From Candidatus Wolframiiraptor gerlachensis (GTDB lineage: Archaea; Thermoproteota; Nitrososphaeria_A; Caldarchaeales; Wolframiiraptoraceae), in NCBI GenBank assembly GCA_021323375.2, contig JAJPCT020000017.1, forward strand, positions 1-64,000: a stretch of 64,000 bases of DNA, in the 5' to 3' direction. Shown here piece by piece: positions 27,687-37,631 of this stretch (positions are counted from its first letter, which is position 1; each line of letters opens with the position of its first letter). The translations under genes were made by a program, and so were the position numbers. The notes below the pieces were generated by a model. That model searched no databases. It was not told the origin of the DNA and was given only the letters and a program-made list of their open reading frames with translations.

Positions 27687-28865
27687 ATGGATACGTATTC
27701 CATTATACGCGGTCTTAAGCATAGGTTTTATGCCTATGGATTCCCGGGGAAAGGCTCGAAGGATATGAAAGAGCTTGAGAGGCTCGCAGCTGAAAAGGCT
27801 CGCGCCGCCGTCAAATATGATAAGATCGGGATGAGGGAGGAGGCGGCGAAGCGGTATCGCGAGGCTATAGCCCTCCTAGAGAAGCTCATAGAGCTCACTG
27901 ATGACCCGGTCATGAAGAGGATCTACGAGGAGAAACAGGCGCAGTATAGGCGGAGGATCGAGGCGCTAAGCGAGAAGGTCTCGGTTGGCGGGAGATCCGA
28001 TGAGCAAGCTGAGGTTGATGAGAGCTTCATAATCCAGAATCCGCCACCCGTCAAGTGGGATGATGTAATTGGATTGGAACAGGCGAAGAAGGCTATTCTC
28101 GAGAGCATAATCTACCCCATGAAGAGGCCTGACCTCTTCCCACTAGGATGGCCTCGCGGGATTCTGTTATTCGGGCCCCCGGGCTGTGGCAAGACCATGC
28201 TCGCGGCCGCGGTCGCGAACGAGATAGACGCGGTCTTCATGCACGTGGATGCCTCTCTGATAATGTCGAAGTGGCTCGGCGAGTCTGAGAGAAACATAGC
28301 CAAGATCTTCAACGCCGCGAGGAAGTATGAGTCCACGGGCAAGCCCGTGATAATCTTCATAGATGAGGTGGACTCGCTTGCCGCGGTGAGGCTGAATGAG
28401 GTTGGGGGAGAGGCTAGAGCAAGAAACCAGCTGATAAAGGAGATGGATGGCCTGCTGGATAAGGGCAGGAAGAGCCTAATCTATATACTGGCCGCGACGA
28501 ATAAGCCCTGGCTCCTTGACGAGCCTTTCATCAGGAGATTCCAGAAGAGGATCTACATAGGATTACCGAGTTATGAGGCGAGGCTCCGGCTATTCCAATA
28601 CTATGCGGGGAAGCTGAACCTTGATAACGTGGACTTCGCGGAGCTCGCGAAGATAACGGAGGGCTACTCAGCCGCCGACATATACTCGATATGCGTGGAA
28701 GTTCAGACGAAGATCGTCAGCGAGTTCTTCGAGCAGGGTGGAGAAGAGCCGAGGAAGATAACAATGGAAGACTTCTTGGAGGTTATCAGGAGCAGGAAGC
28801 CAAGCATCGACCCAAAGAGCATAGAGAAGATGATGGAGTGGTATGAGAGGTTTGGCGCCCTCTAG
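27687..28865 (+). CDS. cdvC: CdvC / Vps4-like AAA ATPase with N-terminal MIT-like domain
   Basis: MIT-like AEKARAAVKYDKIGMREEAAKRYREAIALLEKL; AAA LLFGPPGCGKTMLAAAVANEI, IIFIDEVDSLAAVR. Confidence 0.88.
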   Translation: MDTYSIIRGLKHRFYAYGFPGKGSKDMKELERLAAEKARAAVKYDKIGMREEAAKRYREAIALLEKLIELTDDPVMKRIYEEKQAQYRRRIEALSEKVSVGGRSDEQAEVDESFIIQNPPPVKWDDVIGLEQAKKAILESIIYPMKRPDLFPLGWPRGILLFGPPGCGKTMLAAAVANEIDAVFMHVDASLIMSKWLGESERNIAKIFNAARKYESTGKPVIIFIDEVDSLAAVRLNEVGGEARARNQLIKEMDGLLDKGRKSLIYILAATNKPWLLDEPFIRRFQKRIYIGLPSYEARLRLFQYYAGKLNLDNVDFAELAKITEGYSAADIYSICVEVQTKIVSEFFEQGGEEPRKITMEDFLEVIRSRKPSIDPKSIEKMMEWYERFGAL

Positions 28866-29602
28866 CCGACGAGCTCTATCAACCCCTTCTCCTCTAATTT
28901 CATCAGTATCTCCTTAACCTGCTTGACGTCTATTCCAAGCTCCTTCGCGCATTTCTTCAGGTTGATCTCGGAGCCGGCTTTCGATAGATATGAATAGACC
29001 ATCTGCTCGATCTCCGAGAGCTGCGGGACGTCCGGGAATGATTCCTTGATCCGCTCGGCCGCGAGCCTTCTAGCCTCTTCAAGAACCTTCTTCGCGTCCT
29101 CGCTCACCTCCTGTGTTCCGATCTCCACGGCACTGGCCATATTCGAGCTAGTGAAGTCCTCGATGTAGCAAGCGAGCTCGTGCAAGTTCTTGGCCGCATC
29201 CGGCGCCACCCCAGCCACCTCATCCTCCACTTCAGCAATTAGCGAGAGGAGAGGCACGACTAAGCCTATGAGATCACTCACCTCGATTATCGTCTCGAGC
29301 CTGAGCTTCACCTGTTCCAGCATCAGCTGCGACCTCCTAACCATCTTAGCCAGCTTCCTCAACTCAGCTATCTCCTCGGCATATATTGAGGCCCTCTCCT
29401 CGTCCCCAGACTCCATGGCGTCCACGACCTGCTCGAAGTATTCCTTGCTCCTTGACACCAGCTCTCGATACTTGGACTCGAGCCTAAGGATCTGGGCATT
29501 AAGCTTGCTAAGGGACTGCTCAAGATTACGCCTAACCTCCTCTCTCGCCTCCTCGTCAATGAATGGATCTACTTTATAGCCGTCTCCGCCAGGCACTTGC
29601 AT
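28862..29602 (-). CDS. cdvB: CdvB / ESCRT-III (Snf7)-like protein with C-terminal winged helix
   Basis: Basic/helical Snf7-like core, FPDVPQL motif resembling a MIM2 core, C-terminal wHTH; convergent with cdvC. Confidence 0.82.
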   Translation of the reverse strand: MQVPGGDGYKVDPFIDEEAREEVRRNLEQSLSKLNAQILRLESKYRELVSRSKEYFEQVVDAMESGDEERASIYAEEIAELRKLAKMVRRSQLMLEQVKLRLETIIEVSDLIGLVVPLLSLIAEVEDEVAGVAPDAAKNLHELACYIEDFTSSNMASAVEIGTQEVSEDAKKVLEEARRLAAERIKESFPDVPQLSEIEQMVYSYLSKAGSEINLKKCAKELGIDVKQVKEILMKLEEKGLIELVG

Positions 29603-29723
29603 GCGCAGAATGCTCTCAAGCTTCCGGTCTCTTAAAGTGTTTTGGAGAAATCAAGCATGATGTGATGTCTATGGGATTCTTGGAGAAATACCGCTCACAT
29701 GTTCTAGGTTTGGCCACGGGGGA

Positions 29724-31178
29724 TCAGGAATACCTCCTCCCAAATAGGAGCCTCGTCTCCCCCATGGCCCTCAGCTCCACCTCCCTAACCCTTACGACCA
29801 CCGGGAGATCATTCACCACGCGACCTATTATCAGGCAGTGCCTCGGGGGGAGCATCTTCGCTATCCTCTTAACCGTGTCAGAATCCACCCTTGAGGCCTT
29901 AGATATATAGTTCAGGTCAGACTCGTTCGTGAAGTTGAAGAGGAAGATGTTGTCGGCCTGCCTATATATCATCTCGGGGATACTGTCAGGTTGATTCGTC
30001 ACGAATATTGGGAATATGCCGATATGCCTCATCCGCGTTACCAAATCATCCCAGTAGGTCTCCCTGAGGTATAGATGGGCCTCCTCAGCTACTAGGAAGA
30101 GGGGGTCTATGGCGCCTTCGCGCAAGAGGCTCGAGAGCTTGCTCAACACATACTCCACGATTATCTTCTTCGTCTGGTGGATGCTATTCGAGAGATCTAT
30201 CACGATTATCCCGCCGCTCCTAGAATTCAATACATCCTCGATCCTTACTGGGCTCTCATCATCGAAGAAGCCGGTCTCGCTGAGGCTTAGTAGCCTGCTC
30301 ATCAACGCCTCCCTCACCGACTCATGCATCTGCATCCTGCTGACCGCGTTTATCAGCCCCCTCAACGTAACCCTCCCCTCATTTCTCTCAACGGAGCTCC
30401 AGATCCTCATGAACTCCCTAATCGTGGTCGCGGGCGTCGCGAGGATGTGCTGGAGTATATCGGCCATAGTCTTGAGGCCGGCATCCTCAACCGAGACCCT
30501 GAAATTTTCCCCCGGCGTTAGCACATAATGCCTACCAGCCATCCTGCTCACCGAGCCATCAACGGTCTCTGATAGGCCGATGTATTCGCCGTTTATATCG
30601 AAGACCACCACCGTGGCCCCATACTCCGCAAGCGATGTTATCAGAAGCTTCGTCAGATAGGATTTACCAGTCTCCTTCTTTCCCGTTATTATCGTGAGCC
30701 TTCCATCAAGATCCTCGGCATATATTGAGATCGTCCCACTCATGCATTCCCCGATAATTATCCTCCTCCGGCCGCATGTCCTCATGAGATCGGAGATAAG
30801 CTCCGGAGAGGCCTTCTCTATCCTTGAGTTGAACCTAGATGGAAGCCAGATCACATCATTCCTCAGCGATCCATCAACGATTACTCCGCGGAACTTCGCT
30901 ATTATCCTGCGGGAATCCCTCACATCGAGGAGTATCGAGCCGACGCCATATGGGTCGAAATTCTTCATCGAGAAATGTTCTGATGCGAGCTCCCTCAGCA
31001 CGTCCTCGAGTATCCCCGGGACATCAGCATATTCTATGTCTATCACCTGTGCTAGGATGGATCTACCGCCATCAGTTATGAGTATGTAGTCTCCACGGAC
31101 TAGGGGCTCCTCATCAGGTGAGGCAAGGAGCTCGATCGTATCGCCATTCTTCGATAGTATCTTCACCTCGCAAATCAC
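29724..31178 (-). CDS. herA: HerA family DNA helicase
   Basis: GKKETGKSYLTKLLITSLAEYGATVVVFDINGEYIGL; LFLVAEEAHLYL; overlaps nurA by 4 nt. Confidence 0.9.
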   Translation of the reverse strand: MICEVKILSKNGDTIELLASPDEEPLVRGDYILITDGGRSILAQVIDIEYADVPGILEDVLRELASEHFSMKNFDPYGVGSILLDVRDSRRIIAKFRGVIVDGSLRNDVIWLPSRFNSRIEKASPELISDLMRTCGRRRIIIGECMSGTISIYAEDLDGRLTIITGKKETGKSYLTKLLITSLAEYGATVVVFDINGEYIGLSETVDGSVSRMAGRHYVLTPGENFRVSVEDAGLKTMADILQHILATPATTIREFMRIWSSVERNEGRVTLRGLINAVSRMQMHESVREALMSRLLSLSETGFFDDESPVRIEDVLNSRSGGIIVIDLSNSIHQTKKIIVEYVLSKLSSLLREGAIDPLFLVAEEAHLYLRETYWDDLVTRMRHIGIFPIFVTNQPDSIPEMIYRQADNIFLFNFTNESDLNYISKASRVDSDTVKRIAKMLPPRHCLIIGRVVNDLPVVVRVREVELRAMGETRLLFGRRYS

Positions 31179-32272
31179 CTCCTATCAATCGGGTTGAAGA
31201 GCATGTCTCGTATCGAGTCCTCCCTAAAGAGCTCGGCCCCCAGTCCTCTGAGCATCGCCTGTATCGCGATCACATCGCTCTTCGTGAACGTGCAATAGTC
31301 ATGGGCTAGTATAAGGAGCTCCGGATACCCGTAGATCAGTGGGTCGCTTTTCAGGAGGCTTCCGAACACCTCCTCAACCCTCCTGCATGTCACTGCATCA
31401 ACCCTGTAGGCGCTGAGCCCAGAGCTGAGCTTAGCGAGAAACGTCCTCCCGAGGACGCGAACCCGCATCTCAAGCCCCTCGATTAGCCATGTCATGTCGA
31501 TTATGTATGGTGGTTTGGCACCAAGCCTATCATCCGTGAATATCGAGCTCCAGAACTGGAGGATGCTCGTCTTTGAGAATGCTAGGATATCGTTGCCCCG
31601 CGGCCTAGCCTCCTCAAGTATCCTCGAGACGAGCCATAGCGGGTTATCCTGCGGCCCAGCGGAGAGGGATCCATCCACAAGTATTATGCTATCCTTGAAC
31701 TGCTTGACGACATGCTCTTGGAGGCGTTTCTCGAGGAGGCTGGCCAGCATCTTTTGGATGGAGCCATCCAGCTGATAGCCTGATAAGTCGAGGGGCGGGA
31801 GGTCTCCGAAGATCGATCCGAGGACACTTGTGATGTTCTCCGGGGTTAGGTATACAATGAAGGGGCCGACCCTCTGGATCTCCAGGCCGAGCGTGTTCCT
31901 GACAGCTATGCTGCCCCTAACCCCTAGGATAATGCCATCCCTCCCCACTGCGACGACTATTGAGGAAGTATCTATGGCCACGACCTGCCTCTCCACCGCG
32001 CCCTCCAAGGGTATGCTAATCGCGGAGACATCCAGCTGCTCAGCCTGCTCAATAAGCCTCAAATCCCAATCATTTTGAGCAAAACTCTCCTCATCAAACT
32101 CCATCGAGTAGGCCCCGTTGACAAGACCTAGGCTTCTCCGCCCTACCTCTAGGAAAGGCTTAAAGATTATCTCGAAATCGTTTAATCTGGGTTGGGCGAG
32201 TTGGCTCATGTCCCTGGTCTCCCCGATTTTATTGGTCTTCCTGTGCTTATAAATGTTGCTCAACTTGAGCAA
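31175..32272 (-). CDS. nurA: NurA nuclease
   Basis: VVAIDTSSIVVAVGRDGIILGVRGSIAV...IILVDGSLSAGP; operonic with herA. Confidence 0.87.
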   Translation of the reverse strand: MLKLSNIYKHRKTNKIGETRDMSQLAQPRLNDFEIIFKPFLEVGRRSLGLVNGAYSMEFDEESFAQNDWDLRLIEQAEQLDVSAISIPLEGAVERQVVAIDTSSIVVAVGRDGIILGVRGSIAVRNTLGLEIQRVGPFIVYLTPENITSVLGSIFGDLPPLDLSGYQLDGSIQKMLASLLEKRLQEHVVKQFKDSIILVDGSLSAGPQDNPLWLVSRILEEARPRGNDILAFSKTSILQFWSSIFTDDRLGAKPPYIIDMTWLIEGLEMRVRVLGRTFLAKLSSGLSAYRVDAVTCRRVEEVFGSLLKSDPLIYGYPELLILAHDYCTFTKSDVIAIQAMLRGLGAELFREDSIRDMLFNPIDRR

Positions 32273-32280
32273 GATGGGAA

Positions 32281-32712
32281 ATGAGCGGGAAGGACAAAAT
32301 CAAGGTCGAGATCATGATAGGCCCCGCCACCGTTAGGGTTGAGGCTCCACCCGACCAGATAGAGGAGGCTGTGAGAAACGCCGTTACCGCCCTTAGATCG
32401 GCTTTACCCGAGCTTGGGGCTGAGGCCTCACTTAGCGGGCCTGCTATGGCCAAGCCTGAGAAAGCTCGGCGGAAGCCAGCGCCGACATGCTCCGAGCTTA
32501 TAAGGGGGCTTATAGAGGAGGGCTGGTTCGATCAGCCCAGAACGTTATCCGAGGTTGTTCAGGAGCTGGCTAAGAGGGGCTATCATTATGACTCGACCGC
32601 GGTTGCGCACAGCCTGCTAGATCTCGTGAGGGAGAGGGCGCTTGTGAGGGAGGGCATTCCAAGGCGCTATGTCTATCGTAGGCCTCCGCCCGCCGCCTGG
32701 GAAGGAGGATGA
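32281..32712 (+). CDS. Small protein: N-terminal beta-type domain + C-terminal winged-helix-like region
   Basis: KIKVEIMIGPATVRVEAPPDQIEEAVRNAV N-terminus resembles the three downstream genes. Confidence 0.65.
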   Translation: MSGKDKIKVEIMIGPATVRVEAPPDQIEEAVRNAVTALRSALPELGAEASLSGPAMAKPEKARRKPAPTCSELIRGLIEEGWFDQPRTLSEVVQELAKRGYHYDSTAVAHSLLDLVRERALVREGIPRRYVYRRPPPAAWEGG

Positions 32713-32713
32713 A

Positions 32714-33232
32714 CTAGCCCTGCTCCACCTCTCCCGCCAAGCCCTTCTTCGAGAACTTGTCGGCAAGATACTTTACTCCCAGGGGGGTTATGGTATAGTC
32801 TCCGCGATCAAGCCTCCTGAGGAGCTCTAGTTGAACAAGCTTCGTGAGATTATTCATTATTGTCTTCTTCTTTGCTGGTAGAACTGCCTCAAGCTCTCCG
32901 GGGCTTATATTTGGCGCCTCGATCCTCCCCAGCTTATGCTCCAAGTATTTCCTCAGGGCTAGTAGGAGGATTTGATCGGAAACTGATTTCAGCTGGCTTA
33001 GGCTGATCTTGAGGAAGAGGCCCTCCTGCGCATCATATACGAAGACTTCGCTAAAAGCCTCCAAGAGATCTTTCAAGTCCATGTTGAATGCGATCTTCCT
33101 AGCAAGCGAGTACGCTGGCAGAGTCTTCTCTATAAATGCTATGATCTGGCGGTAGACCGCCTCCGGCGGCCCCGAGAAGCTCATCTCAAGATCACCATAT
33201 CTTATTGTTACCTTAAGCTCCTCCATGCTCAT
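32714..33232 (-). CDS. Small protein, same apparent family (N-terminal beta domain + wHTH)
   Basis: LKVTIRYGDLEMSFSGPPEAVYRQIIAFIEKTLP...; C-terminal wHTH. Confidence 0.7.
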   Translation of the reverse strand: MSMEELKVTIRYGDLEMSFSGPPEAVYRQIIAFIEKTLPAYSLARKIAFNMDLKDLLEAFSEVFVYDAQEGLFLKISLSQLKSVSDQILLLALRKYLEHKLGRIEAPNISPGELEAVLPAKKKTIMNNLTKLVQLELLRRLDRGDYTITPLGVKYLADKFSKKGLAGEVEQG

Positions 33233-33699
33233 GCCTCCTCACCAAATAGCTCGTTAATGGAGCCTGATGTGAATGAATATAATCCTTCATTGGTCTTGGC
33301 GACGAGCCCTGCTTTTCTCAGCTCACTCAGCCTCGCTCTGGCAACCCGCTCATCGAGGCCTGTGCAGACCGCTATCTCCTTGGGCGTGAGATGCTCCTTC
33401 TCGAAGAGACCGAGCCTCCTCCCGACATAGGCCGCTGCTAGGCAAAGGAGTATCCTCCTCTTGGCATCCCTCTCCTTCATGATTATTATCCTGCCATCCC
33501 TGAATTCGACAAGGCCCTCGAGCTTCCTCGCGAGACCTGTCAAGTCCACGGCTCCGGTAAGCTTCTTGGCAACCTCGAGCGCTGGATAAGTCTCGGAGAA
33601 GAACTTGTTCACGCTCCTCCAAACTTCCTCATAGCCTCCCTCGAACTCCACCTCAGTCTCGCCGCACTTGATCACGACCTTAACCCTCTCAGAGCTCAT
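33229..33699 (-). CDS. Small protein, same apparent family
   Basis: VKVVIKCGETEVEFEGGYEEVWRSVNKFFSETYP...; C-terminal wHTH; start/stop overlap with neighbours. Confidence 0.7.
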   Translation of the reverse strand: MSSERVKVVIKCGETEVEFEGGYEEVWRSVNKFFSETYPALEVAKKLTGAVDLTGLARKLEGLVEFRDGRIIIMKERDAKRRILLCLAAAYVGRRLGLFEKEHLTPKEIAVCTGLDERVARARLSELRKAGLVAKTNEGLYSFTSGSINELFGEEA

Positions 33700-34187
33700 C
33701 CCCCGCCACCTCCCCCGCTCATGAGCTTCTCAACATATTCAATCCCCTTTCTCAATATCCGGAAGACCTTGCGATCATTCTGCTTCCCAGCATCCTCCAT
33801 GTAGCCCTCGCGGATCAGATGAGACATTACATCCCAGACATTCTTCGGCATGGGCCATCTAGCCTGAGCATAATACTTCTCAACATCCTCGTATGTCAGA
33901 TCCCTCCCTTCCTGCCTGTAGAGGTAGTAGGCTATTGTCAGAAACTTCTCCCAGTTCTTCTCGGGATTCACGTGGCTCGCGAACTCAACGAAGGATGAGA
34001 AGCTCGCGGTTGTCATGACCGCCAGCTGCTGAGGCGCCTTAACCGTCTCCTGCCTTCCAAGGCCTCCAAGCCTCTCGAGAAGCGCGTCGATCCAGCTTAG
34101 ATCCGCGAACCTGGCTTCAAGGAACTCCCTGTCTCCCTCGAGTTCCAGCTCCAGCCCCCCAACCTTTACCCTAAGCCTGTATGTCAT
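33696..34187 (-). CDS. Small protein, same apparent family, Gly-rich C-terminus
   Basis: YRLRVKVGGLELELEGDREFLEARF...; ends SGGGGGG. Confidence 0.7.
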   Translation of the reverse strand: MTYRLRVKVGGLELELEGDREFLEARFADLSWIDALLERLGGLGRQETVKAPQQLAVMTTASFSSFVEFASHVNPEKNWEKFLTIAYYLYRQEGRDLTYEDVEKYYAQARWPMPKNVWDVMSHLIREGYMEDAGKQNDRKVFRILRKGIEYVEKLMSGGGGGG

Positions 34188-34303
34188 CTGTGCCTCAAGG
34201 AAAATTGTTCCCTTATCAGGCTATTAAGGCTTAGGGACCCGGTCGAAAATGAGGTTTCATGAATGTTCTTGGGCACGTTTAAGGCACCGGTCATACGTGG
34301 ATT

Positions 34304-36220
34304 CTAGGGATATGTTTGGCCGGTTTGGCCATACACTGCTTGGGAGACGAGCTGATATAGCTTTCCCCCGTCAAACCTCCCGCGATAAGTCTTCATGAGC
34401 TCGCCCATGATCACGGAGATCGCCTTCCCGGGGTTCGATCTGACGAGGTCTCGATTAGCCTCCACGAGCTCAGCGATCCGGGCTCTAATTTCCTCAAGGC
34501 TGGCGGCTCTTAATCCCAAGGCATTTATCGCATCATCCAAGTTCTTGCCGGGATTCTGGGCGAGCCATTTAATGATCTCGGGAGCAGCCTCCTTCGCCAG
34601 CTCCCCCCTCACCACACGCCTAAAGAACTCGAGGAGATCCTCCTCCCTGATCTTCTCTACTTCATAGCCCTCGCGCCTTAGGCTCTTCATGTGCTCCACG
34701 AGTATCGAGGCCGCTATGCTGGGCTGGACGCCCGTCTCCCCAACTACTCTCTCGAAGAGCTCAACCTTCTCCGAGTCTATCAGCTCATCAGCAATCTGCC
34801 TGCTTACCCCATATCTCCTCGAGATCCACTCGGCGACCTCGTCGAGGCTTGGTGGAAGCCGGCGCCTAACCTCCTCAACATATTCTCTTGGTAGTGGGAG
34901 TGGCGGGATATCGGTCTCAGGATACATTCTAGCAGCCCCGGGCCTCGGCCTCAAGTATATCGTGGTTCCATCCGGCTTTGCTCCACGAGTCTCTGATGGC
35001 ACGCCGTGAAGAGCCTCGATCGCCCTCTCCCTAACCTTCTCAAGCGCATCCTCAGCCCTCTCCCGCTCAGCCGCGACTATGACGACCGCGTCGAGGTCGC
35101 CGGCCCCAACCTCCTCCCTCAACCTCGCAATCTCCTCCTCTGAGATCCCATAGCCGGGCAGCTCATCGGTATGAAATATCCCCTCGACATCAGACCATGC
35201 TCTAGCCCTTCCCGCGAGCTCTGCTCCAAGCCTTATCCCCGGAGCCGCCTCCAGCCCCAGAAGACCTCTAAATCCCCTAAGCTTCAGCGCCAGAACAACG
35301 CCGCCCGCCTCAATCTTCCTCCGAAGAATCTTGGATGAGGTCTTCGCGAATATTTGTGTAACATCCCTTATCGGCTCCCGCCTAAGATCATCCTCAGACA
35401 CTCCCCTATTTCTCAATTCATCCCTTATCTTGAGGAGGTGGAGTTGTCTAACTACCTCGAGTTCGATGACCTTTGGCAGAAGGTCTAGCTCCTGGACTCC
35501 CTTAATCTCGACGAGGGCTCCACCTGTTATCGAGATGTTTAGATCCTGCCTGACGGTTCCTATTCCTCTCTTGACCCTTCGCGTTGCCCTGAGTATCCTT
35601 CCTATGGCATATGCGACCTTATACGCCTCCTCCGGCGAGTTTATCACCGGCGCTGTCGAGACCTCGATCAAGGGTATCCCGAGCCTCGAGAGATCATAAT
35701 GCACCTCATGCGGCTTCTGTTCGATTATCCGGGCTGCATCCTCCTCGAGTGTTATCGTCTGTATTGGAATCTTCTTCCCATTAACCTCAATCTCCCCTCC
35801 CAATGCTATCACACATGTCCTCTGGAACCCGGTAGTATTCGACCCATCTATGACTATCTTTCTCATTATGTGGATCTCATCTACTGGCCTCGCCTTCATC
35901 ATGAGTGCTGCTGTGAGCGCTATCTCAACCGCCTCCCTATTCAGATCATGCGGCGGCTCCTCATCAAGCTCCACGAGACACGTGTTCTCTGTGTTCGCGT
36001 GATAGACTATCATCCTCCGCTTCCGGGACTCGAAGAGGGCTGCTGGATCAACCTCTCCGAGCTCGCTCTGGGCCTCCCTCAGCCACCTGATGAAGACTAT
36101 CTCCCTGCCACCCTCCCTCGGCGTCGTTGGGCAGTCGCAGAATAGCTTATGCCGCGTATCAAGCTGTCTATGGATCTCCAAGCCAACCTTCAGGCCGATC
36201 TCCCTATAGTCGATCTTCAT
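34304..36220 (-). CDS. gatE: Glutamyl-tRNA(Gln) amidotransferase subunit E
   Basis: GLKVGLEIHRQLDTRHKLFCDCPT...; GAD-like insert; pairs with GatD. Confidence 0.95.
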   Translation of the reverse strand: MKIDYREIGLKVGLEIHRQLDTRHKLFCDCPTTPREGGREIVFIRWLREAQSELGEVDPAALFESRKRRMIVYHANTENTCLVELDEEPPHDLNREAVEIALTAALMMKARPVDEIHIMRKIVIDGSNTTGFQRTCVIALGGEIEVNGKKIPIQTITLEEDAARIIEQKPHEVHYDLSRLGIPLIEVSTAPVINSPEEAYKVAYAIGRILRATRRVKRGIGTVRQDLNISITGGALVEIKGVQELDLLPKVIELEVVRQLHLLKIRDELRNRGVSEDDLRREPIRDVTQIFAKTSSKILRRKIEAGGVVLALKLRGFRGLLGLEAAPGIRLGAELAGRARAWSDVEGIFHTDELPGYGISEEEIARLREEVGAGDLDAVVIVAAERERAEDALEKVRERAIEALHGVPSETRGAKPDGTTIYLRPRPGAARMYPETDIPPLPLPREYVEEVRRRLPPSLDEVAEWISRRYGVSRQIADELIDSEKVELFERVVGETGVQPSIAASILVEHMKSLRREGYEVEKIREEDLLEFFRRVVRGELAKEAAPEIIKWLAQNPGKNLDDAINALGLRAASLEEIRARIAELVEANRDLVRSNPGKAISVIMGELMKTYRGRFDGGKLYQLVSQAVYGQTGQTYP

Positions 36221-37560
36221 GGTGCAACCACCTCCCGGATCGAGGGCATGCTCCTCTCGCCCATCTCGCCCGCAATAGGCGTCAGCATGAGCTTCTTCAC
36301 CTCCTCCAAGTCACGTGCTCTAGCAAGACACCATGATAGCTTCACATAAGCGGTCTCGGGGAGCATGTCATCGAGCGGCACGACGCCAGCCTTAAGCAAG
36401 TATCTCCCCGTATCATAGACCCTCATGTTTATCCTACCGAAGATGCATTGCGATGTCATACCTATGAAGACACCTTCATCTACAAGTCTTCTTATCGTTG
36501 GGATTAGCTTGTTGGCGACGTGGCCTAGGCCCGTCCCCTCCAGTATAATCCCCCTAATTCCGAGATCGTGGACTGCTTCTAGGATCTCGGGCGGCATCCC
36601 CGGGTAGAACTTGATGAGAGCAGCATCCTTCGAGAATCCTGGCTCAAACCTATAGTCTCCCGAGCCGCGCGGGTTCAGGTTCCTTGCATTGATCTTTATC
36701 TCGCCCCCTGAGACATATGCTATTGGCTCTGAGTTCACAGATTTGAATGCATCCCTGCTGCTCGTGTGGAGCTTTCTCACCCTCGTTCCCCTATGGATCG
36801 CTATCACAGTGTCGGAGTGCCATGCGTGCATCGAGACGCAGACCTCCGCGAATGGCGCGTGGCCAGCGATCCTGACAGCCGCGATAAGATTTGTTGCTGC
36901 ATCGCTTGAGGGCCTATCAGAGGATCTCTGAGCGCCAACGAAGACCACTGGAACCGGGGGCTTCTGGAGCGCGAAGCTTAGTGCCGCGGCCGAGTATCCC
37001 ATGGTATCGGTTCCATGCGCTATCACCACGCCCTCAACGCCTCCCCTGATCAGCTTATCAACCTCAGCCGCCATCATGTTCCAGTGATCCGGCGTCATAT
37101 CCTCGCTATATATCGAGAACAGGATCCTTGCATCAAGATCCGCGATATCGGCGAGCTCGGGGACTATTGAGAGCAGATCCTCGGCGGTGAGCGCCGCCCT
37201 AACACCGCCAGTCCTATAATCTATCCTGCTGGCTATAGTGCCGCCTGTGCTCACTATCACGACTTTGGGTAGTCCCGGCTTCTGCGGCGGTCGCGGGGGC
37301 GGGATGAACCTCGGCTTAGCCGCTCGGGCCACCCTCCTGATCGAGGTAATACTAGAGGCATTTATCCCAATATTATATCCGTTCGGGAGCTTTATGACTA
37401 TGTATCCGGGATCCGCGAGCTCGTATCTCGACATTAATATCCCGCGGTAAACCTCATCTCCCGCCTGGATCTCCACCTCGTCTCCAACCTCTACGCCGGC
37501 CCTCTCTAGGAGGGCTCGAACCTCGCCATGGTATCCTTGTAGAGCATCTTGATCGCTCAA
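36217..37560 (-). CDS. gatD: Glutamyl-tRNA(Gln) amidotransferase subunit D
   Basis: KVVIVSTGGTIASRIDYRTGGV...VVIAHGTDTMGYSAAALSFAL asparaginase-like. Confidence 0.95.
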   Translation of the reverse strand: MSDQDALQGYHGEVRALLERAGVEVGDEVEIQAGDEVYRGILMSRYELADPGYIVIKLPNGYNIGINASSITSIRRVARAAKPRFIPPPRPPQKPGLPKVVIVSTGGTIASRIDYRTGGVRAALTAEDLLSIVPELADIADLDARILFSIYSEDMTPDHWNMMAAEVDKLIRGGVEGVVIAHGTDTMGYSAAALSFALQKPPVPVVFVGAQRSSDRPSSDAATNLIAAVRIAGHAPFAEVCVSMHAWHSDTVIAIHRGTRVRKLHTSSRDAFKSVNSEPIAYVSGGEIKINARNLNPRGSGDYRFEPGFSKDAALIKFYPGMPPEILEAVHDLGIRGIILEGTGLGHVANKLIPTIRRLVDEGVFIGMTSQCIFGRINMRVYDTGRYLLKAGVVPLDDMLPETAYVKLSWCLARARDLEEVKKLMLTPIAGEMGERSMPSIREVVAP

Positions 37561-37631
37561 TTTCCCGCCGCTTTTCAGGGTTTCCCGCGATTAAACTTTT
37601 TATGCGATCAATTTCTGTCTCATTTTTAAAA

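Noticed and set aside
32700-32712. C-terminal GG of the 32281 protein as another ubiquitin-like modifier
   Set aside because: C-terminal region looks like a winged helix, not a beta-grasp; GG likely incidental.
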